Shown piece after piece: positions 16,276 to 24,484 of a DNA stretch of 59,706 nucleotides. The translations under genes were made by a program, and so were the position numbers. Positions within the stretch are counted from its first letter, which is position 1. The number at the start of each line of letters is the position of its first letter. The DNA is from Insolitispirillum peregrinum (GTDB lineage Bacteria > Pseudomonadota > Alphaproteobacteria > Rhodospirillales > Rhodospirillaceae): the NCBI RefSeq assembly GCF_042665255.1, contig NZ_JBHTCD010000030.1; one strand, given 5' to 3'. Below the pieces are notes generated by a model, which worked only from the letters and a program-made list of their open reading frames with translations, was not told where the DNA came from and searched no databases.

Positions 16276-17898
16276 ATGCTGCCTCCCCGCAATCCCTTTC
16301 TCCTCAAAGCCCTCGCCGCCTATCAGGACGAAAACCCGGCGCAGGCTGTGGAGTGGTGCGACTGGATTGCGGCAGACAGTCCAGAGGCCGCCTTTGCCGA
16401 CCACCTGCGCGGGCAAGCCTTGCGCGCACTCGGTCAGCCGGACAAGGCTGCCGAGGCGCTGGTCAGCGCCGTTAAACACACCCTTGGCAGCGGACAGGAT
16501 GATGATGACGTGCTGGCCGAACGCGTCCGCGACACCGCCGAGGCCTTAAGCGATGCCGGACAGGATGCCCGGGCGCTGGCGTTGCTGATGGATGTGCTGC
16601 CGCAGATTTCGGCCTCCCCGCTGCTTGCCTCCCTGTGGGCGCAGGCAGCCTGTCTGGCCATCCCGCAGAGAGACTGGACCAGCGCCGAACAGGCGGTGGC
16701 CCGGGCCATGGCGCTGGCGCCGCAGGATCAGGCGGCGTGGACGGCCCTCGGCTCGCTGCGCCTGCGCCGTGATGACCCGGTCGGCGCACTGGAGGCATTC
16801 GATCACGCACTGACGCTGTTACCGCCTTCAGCCGAAGCCCACCTGCAGACCGCCCTGCTGGCGGCGCGAGGGGCGGCGCTGTTTGACTGTGGACGCTATC
16901 AACAGGCGCTCGACTGTTACAATCACGCCCTGCCGCTGGTCCCTGATGATGCCTGCCTGCGCATGAACCGGGCCGCCGCCCTGCTGGTGCAGGGGGACTT
17001 TGCGGCGGGCTGGCACGATCTGGAATTCCGTTGGCAAATCACGTCCTTTCAGCGTCGCTATCGGGCAGCAGAGGCTCCACTGTGGGATGGTCGTCTCCAC
17101 CCGGACGACACCCTGCTGGTGTGCAATGAACAGGCTTTCGGCGATGCCCTGATGATGGCCCGCTGCCTGCCGGAACTGGCCCGCCGCTTTGGCGGACGGG
17201 TGGTGGTGGAATGCCATCCGCCCCTGCAACGCCTGTTCGCCACCCTGCCTGGCGTGGCCGAGGTGATCCCGCACGGCAGCCAATCGCCCGAGTATCAGTG
17301 GCACTGCCCCCTGATGAGCCTGCCGCGCCTGCTGGAGATCACCGCAACGACGGTTCCGCCCGCCGCCTGCCTGACACCACCGCCCCCCACCGCCCGCATC
17401 CCGGATGGTAACGGCCCGGCCATCGGCCTGAGCTGGGGCGGTCGCCCGCAGCCGCGCGACCGGTCGGTGCCGTTTGCCGACCTGTGGGCCACCGTCCGGC
17501 AGGCGGCAGGCGCGCACCCGGTCCGCTGGGTCTGCCTGCAAGCCGACGAGCGACGAAACGAGGCCAGCGGTATCGACGGACTCTGGATGCCTCCGGCCCC
17601 GCAGGACTTCGCCGACAGCGCAGCGGTGATGGCCCAACTGGATTGGGTGATCAGCATTGACAGTGCGGTGCTGCATCTGGCCGGAGCCATTGGCACCCCC
17701 TGTGCGGCACTGCTGCTGGCGGGGGCGGACTGGCGCTATGGCCTGCCCGTCCCCGCCGCCGTCTGTGGCAGTCCGTGGTACCGACAGATGCCGCTGTTCC
17801 GTCAGCCTGCGCTGGACGACTGGCCCGGCGCCCTGGCGGCGCTGGGCGAGTGGCTCAAAGCAGCGTGCGCCCGGGATGACGCAGGCACACTCACCTGA
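16276..17898 (+). CDS. TPR-repeat protein with glycosyltransferase-like C-terminal domain
   Basis: 540 residues. The N-terminal 250 residues are helical TPR units (for example AEQAVARAMALAPQDQAAWTALGSLRLRRDD and RYQQALDCYNHALPLVPDDACLRMNRAAALLV). The motif FAAGWHDLEFRWQI and the following region (LLVCNEQAFGDALMMARCLPELARRFGG, VVECHPPLQRLFATLPGVAEV, ISIDSAVLHLAGAIGTP) are those of TPR proteins fused to a GT9/ADP-heptose-transferase-like fold. Such proteins are common in magnetospirilla and relatives, often near flagellin or polysaccharide genes, but no such neighbours are here. Catalytic activity is uncertain. Confidence 0.8.
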   Translation: MLPPRNPFLLKALAAYQDENPAQAVEWCDWIAADSPEAAFADHLRGQALRALGQPDKAAEALVSAVKHTLGSGQDDDDVLAERVRDTAEALSDAGQDARALALLMDVLPQISASPLLASLWAQAACLAIPQRDWTSAEQAVARAMALAPQDQAAWTALGSLRLRRDDPVGALEAFDHALTLLPPSAEAHLQTALLAARGAALFDCGRYQQALDCYNHALPLVPDDACLRMNRAAALLVQGDFAAGWHDLEFRWQITSFQRRYRAAEAPLWDGRLHPDDTLLVCNEQAFGDALMMARCLPELARRFGGRVVVECHPPLQRLFATLPGVAEVIPHGSQSPEYQWHCPLMSLPRLLEITATTVPPAACLTPPPPTARIPDGNGPAIGLSWGGRPQPRDRSVPFADLWATVRQAAGAHPVRWVCLQADERRNEASGIDGLWMPPAPQDFADSAAVMAQLDWVISIDSAVLHLAGAIGTPCAALLLAGADWRYGLPVPAAVCGSPWYRQMPLFRQPALDDWPGALAALGEWLKAACARDDAGTLT

Positions 17899-17916
17899 CC
17901 TTTAGATTTACCGCAC

Positions 17917-17950
17917 TGATTTACCGCAAAACCGGTTCCCGCTTTTGCGT
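17917..17950. repeat. GGAACCGG-type intergenic palindrome, second copy
   Basis: Reverse complement contains GCAAAAGCGGGAACCGGTTT followed by TGCGG, an inverted-repeat core like the element at 12053-12100. It lies between the converging stops of the TPR gene (17898) and the GntR gene (17959), where it may act as a shared terminator-like hairpin. Confidence 0.65.
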
Positions 17951-17958
17951 CCACGGTC

Positions 17959-18690
17959 CTAAAAATACGCTGGGTACCGGGCCATGATTTGCTCGACCGT
18001 GGCCAGTGTGCCCGACAGGTGCCCGCGAACGGCCTGCTCCGTCGCCAGAACATCCCCCGCTGCAATGCTGTCCAGAATGCGGGCGTGATAGTCCAGAATG
18101 TTGGCTGGCTTGCCGGGGTCTGGCAGGTTCAGATTGCGCAGCCGGTCGATATGACCCGACCGCGCCCGAACCAGCGCCCACAGGGCGGGAACCCCGACCG
18201 CATCATACAGCGCCCCGTGGAACTGGCGGTCCAGCCGGGCAAAATCATCCAGATCGGCCCGTTGCAAGGCGACCTCCTGCGCGGCCAGAATGCTGCGGAT
18301 CGGCTCCAGCCGGTCGGCCTGCGGGTCTGATGCCAGACGCCGTGTCACCTCCAGCTCGACCGACAGCCGCAGGAACTGGGTTTCCCGCGCATGGGCAATG
18401 TCGATTCTGGTGACTTCGGTTTTCGATTGCGGCTGCACCAGCAGCAATCCGTCCTCTTCCAGTTTCAGCATCGCATCACGGACCGGCGTCTGACTGACAC
18501 CATAATCATCAGCGATCTCGTTGCGGGACAGGCTCTGGCCCGGCACGAATTCAAGGGACACGATCCGCTCGCGCAGGGCATCATGGATTTGCTGACTGGC
18601 AGAAACCCGTTTGATTTTGAACCGTTGTGGACGCCCCGTCCCGCCTGCTGCTTCCGAGGACGGCCCCAGGACCAGCTCCGCCTCTACCAT
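17959..18690 (-). CDS. GntR-family transcriptional regulator (FadR/FCD subfamily)
   Basis: 243 residues. The winged helix-turn-helix is seen as QQIHDALRERIVSLEFVPGQ and LSRNEIADDYGVSQTPVRDA, and the C-terminal FCD effector domain follows (REFHALYD-like LDRQFHGALYDAVG, RLRNLNLPD, ARILDSIAAGD with metal-binding Asp/His positions). FCD regulators typically sense organic acids or sugar acids. It is divergent from the TRAP transporter operon, and the intergenic region has a palindrome overlapping the transporter promoter, so it is the likely local repressor with a sugar-acid intermediate as inducer. Confidence 0.9.
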   Translation of the reverse strand: MVEAELVLGPSSEAAGGTGRPQRFKIKRVSASQQIHDALRERIVSLEFVPGQSLSRNEIADDYGVSQTPVRDAMLKLEEDGLLLVQPQSKTEVTRIDIAHARETQFLRLSVELEVTRRLASDPQADRLEPIRSILAAQEVALQRADLDDFARLDRQFHGALYDAVGVPALWALVRARSGHIDRLRNLNLPDPGKPANILDYHARILDSIAAGDVLATEQAVRGHLSGTLATVEQIMARYPAYF

Positions 18691-18743
18691 GATGACTCTC
18701 CCCTACTCTGTGCACTGGAACTCCCTTTAGCTATACAACGCCC

Positions 18744-18773
18744 TTGCGTTTGCTGCACTAATATTTTAGTGTA
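18744..18773 (+). promoter_or_regulatory. Promoter with overlapping GntR-type operator
   Basis: A perfect inverted repeat CACTAA-TATT-TTAGTG (18756-18771), extended by GTACC on the right, lies between the regulator and dctP-like genes. A candidate promoter TTGCGT (18744-18749), 17-nt spacer, TAGTGT (18767-18772) overlaps it, so bound regulator would block RNA polymerase. The pairing with the divergent GntR protein is inferred. Confidence 0.6.
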
Positions 18774-18823
18774 CCAGTTAGCCGGGGAGCATAAGCCCCG
18801 CTTCAAGATTTGGGAGGACTTCC

Positions 18824-19852
18824 ATGACCCTGACCCGGGCCGCCGTTCTGGCGGCATCGCTCGCTGTTGCCTGCTCTGCCGCACAGGCCGAAACATTCAA
18901 CATTCAGACCTCGTTCAACGCCGGAGACTTTTCCACCCAGTACCTGACCGACACCTGGCTGCCCAAAATCAAGGAGCGCACTCAGGGGCGGATCACCATC
19001 ACCCTGACCCCCAACGGCTCGGTGGTGCCAGCCAAGGACACCCCGGAAGCCGTGGCCTCGGGGGTGCTGGATGGCGACTTTACCTCGGTCAACTATTTCT
19101 CGGGCCGCGAACCGGCCTATGCCATCATGGGCGACCTGATTTCCGGCTATGACACCCCGGAACAAATGCTGGGCTTCTGCCGCGAGGGTGGCGGCGAAGC
19201 GATCATGCAAAAGGCCGTCGATACCATTGCCGCCGGTGACGTCCAGATGGTCGCCTGTGGACCCTATTCCAAGGAAGCCCTGCCGGCCCGCGTGCCGATC
19301 CGCACCTTCCAGGATCTGGCCGGGAAGAAAATCCGCTCACCCGAAGGTCTGGCCGCCGCCGTGTTCAAGGCCGCTGGTGCCTCGCCGGTGTCAATCCCGT
19401 TCTCGGAAGTCTATGGCGCGCTGGAAAAGGGCATCGTCGATGCCGCCGACGCCTCGGCCTATGTCAACAACTCGATCACCGGCCTGCATGACGTTGCCCC
19501 CTATCCACTGTTCCCCGGCATCCATTCGATCCCGTCGATGCAGTTCACCATCAACAAAAAGAAGTGGGATGCCTTGTCGCCCGCCGATCAGGCGACGCTG
19601 AAGCAATGGTGGTATGACGCGATGTACGCCATGGCCGCCGAAGTGGACAAGCAGGACAAGGAACGCGCCGCACGCGATGAGGCCGGTGGCAAGATCCATG
19701 TCATCAACTGGGCCCAAAAGGACCGCGACCAGTTGCGCAAGGTCGCCTTCGAGCAATGGGAAGTGTTTGCCAAAAAATCCCCGCTGGCCACCGAAGCCCT
19801 GGCCGCCAACATGGCCTACATGACCAAAATCGGCCTGTTCAAGCAGCAGTAA
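18824..19852 (+). CDS. TRAP transporter solute-binding protein (DctP family)
   Basis: 342 residues with a signal peptide (RAAVLAASLAVACSAAQA). The DctP fold is recognisable: YLTDTWLPKIKERTQGRITI, the ligand-carboxylate Arg region IRTFQDLAGKKIRSPEGLAA, SPVSIPFSEVYGALEKGIVD and the conserved QWWYDAMYAM helix. It delivers an organic or sugar acid to the QM membrane pair encoded next. A large stem-loop follows the gene. Ligand is inferred from the downstream sugar-acid enzymes. Confidence 0.93.
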   Translation: MTLTRAAVLAASLAVACSAAQAETFNIQTSFNAGDFSTQYLTDTWLPKIKERTQGRITITLTPNGSVVPAKDTPEAVASGVLDGDFTSVNYFSGREPAYAIMGDLISGYDTPEQMLGFCREGGGEAIMQKAVDTIAAGDVQMVACGPYSKEALPARVPIRTFQDLAGKKIRSPEGLAAAVFKAAGASPVSIPFSEVYGALEKGIVDAADASAYVNNSITGLHDVAPYPLFPGIHSIPSMQFTINKKKWDALSPADQATLKQWWYDAMYAMAAEVDKQDKERAARDEAGGKIHVINWAQKDRDQLRKVAFEQWEVFAKKSPLATEALAANMAYMTKIGLFKQQ

Positions 19853-19868
19853 CACCCCGTTCCGTCCC

Positions 19869-19930
19869 CGTACCACCCACACCTTTTACCAATGGCTTTG
19901 CTCCGCCAGCCATGTGGAACGGGTGGTACG
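19869..19930 (+). other. Two-tier stem-loop between binding-protein and permease genes
   Basis: CGTACCACCC (19869-19878) pairs perfectly with GGGTGGTACG (19921-19930); inside, ATGGCT (19892-19897) pairs with AGCCAT (19908-19913). It fills most of the 101-nt gap after the DctP-like gene. No T run follows, so it is better suited to protect the upstream mRNA 3' end or attenuate the permease genes than to end transcription fully. Confidence 0.75.
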
Positions 19931-19953
19931 CGCCCCTTTCCCGGAGAGATGCG

Positions 19954-20475
19954 ATGAAACGCCTTCTTGCCCGGTATGCCGATGGAATGGATCACCTGAG
20001 TGTGTTCATTGGCCACGGCTGCTCCGTGTTCTTTTTTGCCTGCGTACTGGTCTCGGCACTGGAAGTGGTCATGCGCTATGGCTTCAACCACCCGACCGAC
20101 TGGTCAACCGAACTCGCCATGACCCTGTGCGCCGCCGCGTGGGTGCTGTCGGTCGGCTATGTCACCCAGCGCCACCGCCACATCGCCATCACCATGGTCG
20201 AAGCGCTGGTTTCCCCCGGCGTCTGGCGGCTGTTTCGCCTGATCCAGATGCTGGTTGCCACCGGTGCCGTCACCATTCTGACCATTGCCCTGTGGACCCC
20301 GATGATCCGCTCCCTGACCCGGCTGGAACATTCCGGCTCGGCGATGAACTCGATCCAGCCAACCCTGCTGAAGACCCTGCTGGTGGTCGGCTGCGTCCTC
20401 TATCTCCTGCAACTTCTGGCCAACATCATCCGCTGGGTTCAGGGTACCGAACGGGAGACCTCCGGTGGGCATTGA
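19954..20475 (+). CDS. TRAP transporter small permease (DctQ family)
   Basis: 173 residues from ATG 19954, with CGGAGAG six nt upstream; the frame is open further back, but that region is the intergenic stem-loop. Four helices are visible, with the DctQ signature VMRYGFNHPTDWSTELAMTL and the loop TQRHRHIAITMV. It pairs with the large permease to drive sodium- or proton-coupled uptake. Its end overlaps the large permease start by 11 bp, implying translational coupling. Confidence 0.92.
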   Translation: MKRLLARYADGMDHLSVFIGHGCSVFFFACVLVSALEVVMRYGFNHPTDWSTELAMTLCAAAWVLSVGYVTQRHRHIAITMVEALVSPGVWRLFRLIQMLVATGAVTILTIALWTPMIRSLTRLEHSGSAMNSIQPTLLKTLLVVGCVLYLLQLLANIIRWVQGTERETSGGH

Positions 20476-21781
20476 AATCATCACCCTGCTGATCGTCGTT
20501 GCCCTGCTGGGGCTGATGGCCTTTGGCGTGCCGCTTGGCATTACCACCCTGACCGTTTCGCTGGGAACAGCCATCCTGTATTTCGGCGAACGGGCCGGGT
20601 TCTTCATCGTCGCCGCCAACGTCGGCGAAGTGCTGCACAAATACGAACTGATCGCCGTACCGTTTTTCGTGTTCATGGCCAACGTGCTGGAACGATCAGG
20701 CATCGCCAACTCCCTGTTCGACTCAATGGCCATCATGGGCGGGCGGTTCCGTGGCTCGGTTGCCGTGCAGACCTGCGTGGTAGCGGTGGTGCTGGCGGCC
20801 ATGTCCGGGATCATGGGGGGCGAAATCGTCATGCTGGGGCTGATTGCCCTGCCGCAGATGCTGCGCCTTGGCTATGACCGCAAACTGTCGATCGGCATCA
20901 TCTGCGCCGCCGGTGCCCTGGCGACCCTGATCCCGCCGTCGGTGGTGCTGATCGTTTATGGTCTGGCCGCGCAGGTGTCGATCACCAAACTGTTTTCCGC
21001 CTCGGTGGTTCCCGGCCTGCTGCTGGCATCGCTGTACATTGGCTACATCCTGCTGCGCGTGCGTCTGAACCCGTCGCTGGCCCCGATTTACGACATCCCG
21101 GAAACCGGCCTGCCCCTGCTTCAGCGCCTGAAATACCTGAAAGGCGTCATCCTGCCCGGCATCCTGATCGGGGCCGTGCTGGGGGTGATTTACTCCGGCG
21201 TCGCCACCGTCACCGAAGCCGCTGCGGTCGGCGCGGTGGGTGCGGTGGTGGTGGCTGCCATCCGCAAGGAACTGTCATGGGTGATGATGCGCGATGCCAT
21301 GCGGCAAACCGTGCTGACCGTCGGGTCGATCATCTGGCTGGTGCTGGGCGCGGTGTCGCTGATCGGCATCTATAACCGGATTGGCGGCGGCGACTTCCTG
21401 CGCTCGCTGCTGACCCAGCTCGACATCGGGCCGATCTGGGTGATCGTGGTGATGATGCTGATCGTCATGCTGCTGGGCACCTTTCTGGAATGGATCGCCA
21501 TCATCTTCATCACCGTGCCGATCTTTGCCCCGGTGGTGGTGGACCTCGGCTTTGATCCGGTGTGGTTCGGGGTGCTGTTTGCGATGAACATCCAGATTTA
21601 CTACCTGTCGCCACCCTTTGGACCAGCCTGTTTCTTCCTGAAATCAGTCGCCCCCAAAGACATCGCCCTGCAGGAAATCTTTGCCGCCGTCATGCCGTTC
21701 ATTGCCCTGCAGGCCGTTGGATTGCTGCTGGTTCTGCTGATGCCCGATCTCGCCCTGTGGCTGCCATCGTTGTTTGAGTAA
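20465..21781 (+). CDS. TRAP transporter large permease (DctM family)
   Basis: 438 residues starting at GTG 20465. Twelve or so hydrophobic helices with DctM landmarks: LGLMAFGVPLGITTL, the FFVFMANVLERSGIAN loop, the GALATLIPPSVVLIVYGL hairpin, and YYLSPPFGPACFFLKSVAP near the C-terminus. It is the transport subunit of the QM pair in the elevator-type transporters. Followed 10 bp later by a small membrane-protein gene. Confidence 0.95.
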   Translation: MGIEIITLLIVVALLGLMAFGVPLGITTLTVSLGTAILYFGERAGFFIVAANVGEVLHKYELIAVPFFVFMANVLERSGIANSLFDSMAIMGGRFRGSVAVQTCVVAVVLAAMSGIMGGEIVMLGLIALPQMLRLGYDRKLSIGIICAAGALATLIPPSVVLIVYGLAAQVSITKLFSASVVPGLLLASLYIGYILLRVRLNPSLAPIYDIPETGLPLLQRLKYLKGVILPGILIGAVLGVIYSGVATVTEAAAVGAVGAVVVAAIRKELSWVMMRDAMRQTVLTVGSIIWLVLGAVSLIGIYNRIGGGDFLRSLLTQLDIGPIWVIVVMMLIVMLLGTFLEWIAIIFITVPIFAPVVVDLGFDPVWFGVLFAMNIQIYYLSPPFGPACFFLKSVAPKDIALQEIFAAVMPFIALQAVGLLLVLLMPDLALWLPSLFE

Positions 21782-21791
21782 GGAGATCACC

Positions 21792-21959
21792 ATGTCCCTC
21801 AGCACCGAGTCCCTGACCCGGCAGGAAGAAGACCTCCCGGCCCCGGACTACATCGCCGAAGAACAACAGGACCCCTACGACGATGGCAACTGGCCGGAAC
21901 TGGCCGGATTGCTGGCAACTGCGGTTGTCTTCTGGCTGCTGTTTGCCTTTACCGGATAA
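21792..21959 (+). CDS. Small single-helix membrane protein in the TRAP operon
   Basis: 55 residues from ATG 21792 with AAGGAGA six nt upstream, starting 10 bp after the DctM stop and ending 15 bp before the dehydratase. The first 37 residues are strongly acidic (QEEDLPAPDYIAEEQQDPYD) and the last 19 form one helix (LAGLLATAVVFWLLFAFTG). I do not recognise a family. Its position and excellent ribosome site argue it is real; an accessory subunit of the TRAP transporter is an inference. Confidence 0.7.
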   Translation: MSLSTESLTRQEEDLPAPDYIAEEQQDPYDDGNWPELAGLLATAVVFWLLFAFTG

Positions 21960-21974
21960 GATCGGAACAGAATC

Positions 21975-23708
21975 ATGAGCAGAAAAACACCCGGAGACCT
22001 GCGGTCGGCCCGCTGGTTTGCCCCCGATGACCTGCGCAGCTTCGGTCACCGCTCGCGCATGATGCAGCTTGGCTATTCCGAGCAGGATTTCCGCGACAAA
22101 CCGGTGATCGGTGTCCTGAACACCTGGTCCGAGCTGAACACCTGCCATTCGCATTTCCGCGAACGGGTGCAGGACGTCAAGCGCGGCGTGACGCAAGCGG
22201 GCGGCTTTGCCGTCGAGATGCCGTCGCTGTCAGTGGATGAAAGCTTCACCAAGCCGACCTCGATGCTCTATCGCAACATGCTGGCGATGGAAACCGAAGA
22301 AATGATCCGCTCGCACCCCCTCGACGGGGTGGTGCTGATGGGCGGCTGTGACAAGACCACTCCCGGTCTGGTGATGGGGGCCTTGTCGGCCGGTGTGCCG
22401 ATGATTTACCTGCCCGCCGGACCGATGTTGCGCGGCAATTACGCCGGGAAATACCTCGGCTCTGGCTCGGATGCCTGGAAGTATTGGGACGAGCGGCGGG
22501 CCGGGGCCATCTCCGATGTGGAATGGCAGGGCATTCAGGGCGGCATTGCCCGCTCGGCGGGGACCTGCATGACCATGGGCACCGCCTCAACGATGACCGC
22601 CATCGCTGACGCCATGGGCCTGACCCTGCCCGGCGCCTCGTCAATCCCCGCCGTCGATGCCAACCATCAACGCATGTCGGCGGATTGCGGGCGGCGGATT
22701 GTCGAAATGGTGTGGGAAGACCTGACCCCGGACCAGATTGTCACCGCTGCCGCCGTGCGCAATGCTGCCATTGTCGCCATGGCCACCGGCTGTTCGACCA
22801 ACGCCGTCGTCCACCTGATCGCCATGGCGCGGCGGGCCGGGGTGCCGTTGACCCTTGATGATCTGGATGCGCTGGGCCGCGTCACGCCACTGATTGCCAA
22901 CGTCCGTCCGGCAGGCTCGACCTATCTGATGGAGGACTTCTATTACGCCGGTGGCCTGCGTGCCCTGATGAAACAACTGGAAGACCGGCTGGACGGAACG
23001 GCGCTGACCGTCACCGGCAAGACGATGAGCGAGAACCTGCAGGGCGCCCGGGTCTATAACGATGACGTCATCCGTCCGCTGACGAACCCGGTGTACCATG
23101 AAGGCTCGCTGGCGGTGCTGCGCGGCAACCTGTGCCCCGACGGCGCGGTGATCAAGCCCGCCGCCTGCGATCCGCGCTTTCATGTCCATCAAGGCCCGGC
23201 GCTGGTGTTTGACAGCTATCCCGAGATGAAGGCCGCCATCGACGACGAAACGCTGGATGTCACCCCCGACCATGTGCTGGTGCTGCGCAATGCCGGGCCG
23301 CAAGGGGGACCGGGTTTTCCCGAATGGGGCATGCTGCCGATCCCCAAGGCCCTGATCAAGCAGGGGCACCGCGACATGTTGCGCCTGTCCGATGCCCGCA
23401 TGTCCGGGACATCCTATGGCGCCTGTGTGCTGCACGTTGCGCCGGAATCGTGGATCGGCGGCCCGCTGGCCCTGCTGAAAACCGGCGATATCATCCGCCT
23501 CGACCTGCCCAACCGCCGCCTTGACATGCTGGTTGACGAGGCCGAACTGGCGCAACGCCGGGCGGCCTGGGTGGCCCCTGCCCCCCGCTTTGAACGCGGC
23601 TATGGCTACATGTTCAGCCGCCACGTCACCCAGGCCGATCAGGGCTGTGACTTCGACTTTCTGCAATCGGACTTTGGGCGCTCTGCCGGCGAACCCGACA
23701 TCCATTGA
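21975..23708 (+). CDS. IlvD/Edd-family sugar-acid dehydratase (L-arabinonate/pentonate dehydratase-like)
   Basis: 577 residues. Iron-sulfur ligands are visible as Cys57 (LNTCHSHF), Cys125 (GGCDKTTPG) and Cys198 (AGTCMTMGTAS), the [2Fe-2S] pattern of arabinonate and xylonate dehydratases. The start LRSARWFAPDDLRSFGHRSR resembles L-arabinonate dehydratases more than IlvD. It converts an aldonate to a 2-keto-3-deoxy acid. Operon partners (TRAP importer, RraA-like protein, semialdehyde dehydrogenase) fit a pentonate degradation route rather than branched-chain amino acid synthesis. The exact sugar acid is not determined. Confidence 0.87.
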   Translation: MSRKTPGDLRSARWFAPDDLRSFGHRSRMMQLGYSEQDFRDKPVIGVLNTWSELNTCHSHFRERVQDVKRGVTQAGGFAVEMPSLSVDESFTKPTSMLYRNMLAMETEEMIRSHPLDGVVLMGGCDKTTPGLVMGALSAGVPMIYLPAGPMLRGNYAGKYLGSGSDAWKYWDERRAGAISDVEWQGIQGGIARSAGTCMTMGTASTMTAIADAMGLTLPGASSIPAVDANHQRMSADCGRRIVEMVWEDLTPDQIVTAAAVRNAAIVAMATGCSTNAVVHLIAMARRAGVPLTLDDLDALGRVTPLIANVRPAGSTYLMEDFYYAGGLRALMKQLEDRLDGTALTVTGKTMSENLQGARVYNDDVIRPLTNPVYHEGSLAVLRGNLCPDGAVIKPAACDPRFHVHQGPALVFDSYPEMKAAIDDETLDVTPDHVLVLRNAGPQGGPGFPEWGMLPIPKALIKQGHRDMLRLSDARMSGTSYGACVLHVAPESWIGGPLALLKTGDIIRLDLPNRRLDMLVDEAELAQRRAAWVAPAPRFERGYGYMFSRHVTQADQGCDFDFLQSDFGRSAGEPDIH

Positions 23709-23716
23709 GGTTGATG

Positions 23717-24448
23717 ATGACTGATTACATCCTTTCTGACGCCACCCGCGCCAAGCTGAAAAAGATCTCCACCGCCTCGCTGGCCACCGCCCTGTTCAAG
23801 CGCGGCCTGCGCAACCAGTTCATTCAGGGCGTGGTACCGGTTTCCCCCAAGGCCGAGACCATGGTCGGGCAAGCCTTTACCCTGCGCTATATCCCGGCCC
23901 GCGAAGACCGCAACCCGATCACCGTGTTCCGCAACCCCGATCATCCGCAACGGGTGGCGGTCGAAACCTGCCCGCCCGGCTGGGTGCTGGTGATGGATGC
24001 CCGCAAGGACAGCCGCGCCGCCACCGCCGGATCGATCCTGATCACCCGTCTGGCCCTGCGGGGCGCGGCGGGGGTGGTATCGGACGGCGGCTTCCGTGAT
24101 GCCGAAGGCATTGCCGCCCTCGACATGCCCGCCTACCACGCCAAACCGTCGGCCCCGACCAACCTCACCCTGCACGAAGCACTCGACATCAACGTCCCGA
24201 TTGCCTGCGGCGATGCGGCCGTTTTCCCCGGCGACGTGCTGGTCGGGGATCGGGACGGGGTGATGGTGATCCCCTCCCATCTGGCTGACGAGCTGGCCGA
24301 CGAATGCACCGCCATGGAAAGCTATGAAGCGTTCGTGCTGGAGCAGGTGAAGGCAGGGGCGACCATCATTGGTCTGTATCCCTGCACCAGGGACGAAAAC
24401 CAGCAGAAATACCAACAGTGGCAGCAGGACAACGCCAGCTCCCAGTAA
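23717..24448 (+). CDS. RraA-family protein (possible class II aldolase or dehydratase of sugar-acid breakdown)
   Basis: 243 residues from ATG 23717 (GAGG six nt upstream; ATG 23714 and earlier codons are alternatives). The RraA/HMG-aldolase fold signature is present: LRGAAGVVSDGGFRD with the catalytic Asp and Arg, and the closing GDVLVGDRDGVMVIP. Although the family is named after the RNase E inhibitor RraA, many members are metal-dependent aldolases of the 4-hydroxy-4-methyl-2-oxoglutarate type. Sitting between a dehydratase and a semialdehyde dehydrogenase, it probably acts on the 2-keto-3-deoxy acid; this is inference. Confidence 0.82.
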   Translation: MTDYILSDATRAKLKKISTASLATALFKRGLRNQFIQGVVPVSPKAETMVGQAFTLRYIPAREDRNPITVFRNPDHPQRVAVETCPPGWVLVMDARKDSRAATAGSILITRLALRGAAGVVSDGGFRDAEGIAALDMPAYHAKPSAPTNLTLHEALDINVPIACGDAAVFPGDVLVGDRDGVMVIPSHLADELADECTAMESYEAFVLEQVKAGATIIGLYPCTRDENQQKYQQWQQDNASSQ

Positions 24449-24484
24449 TCCGGCCCCATCCTGTCATCTGAAAGGTTTCCCGTT

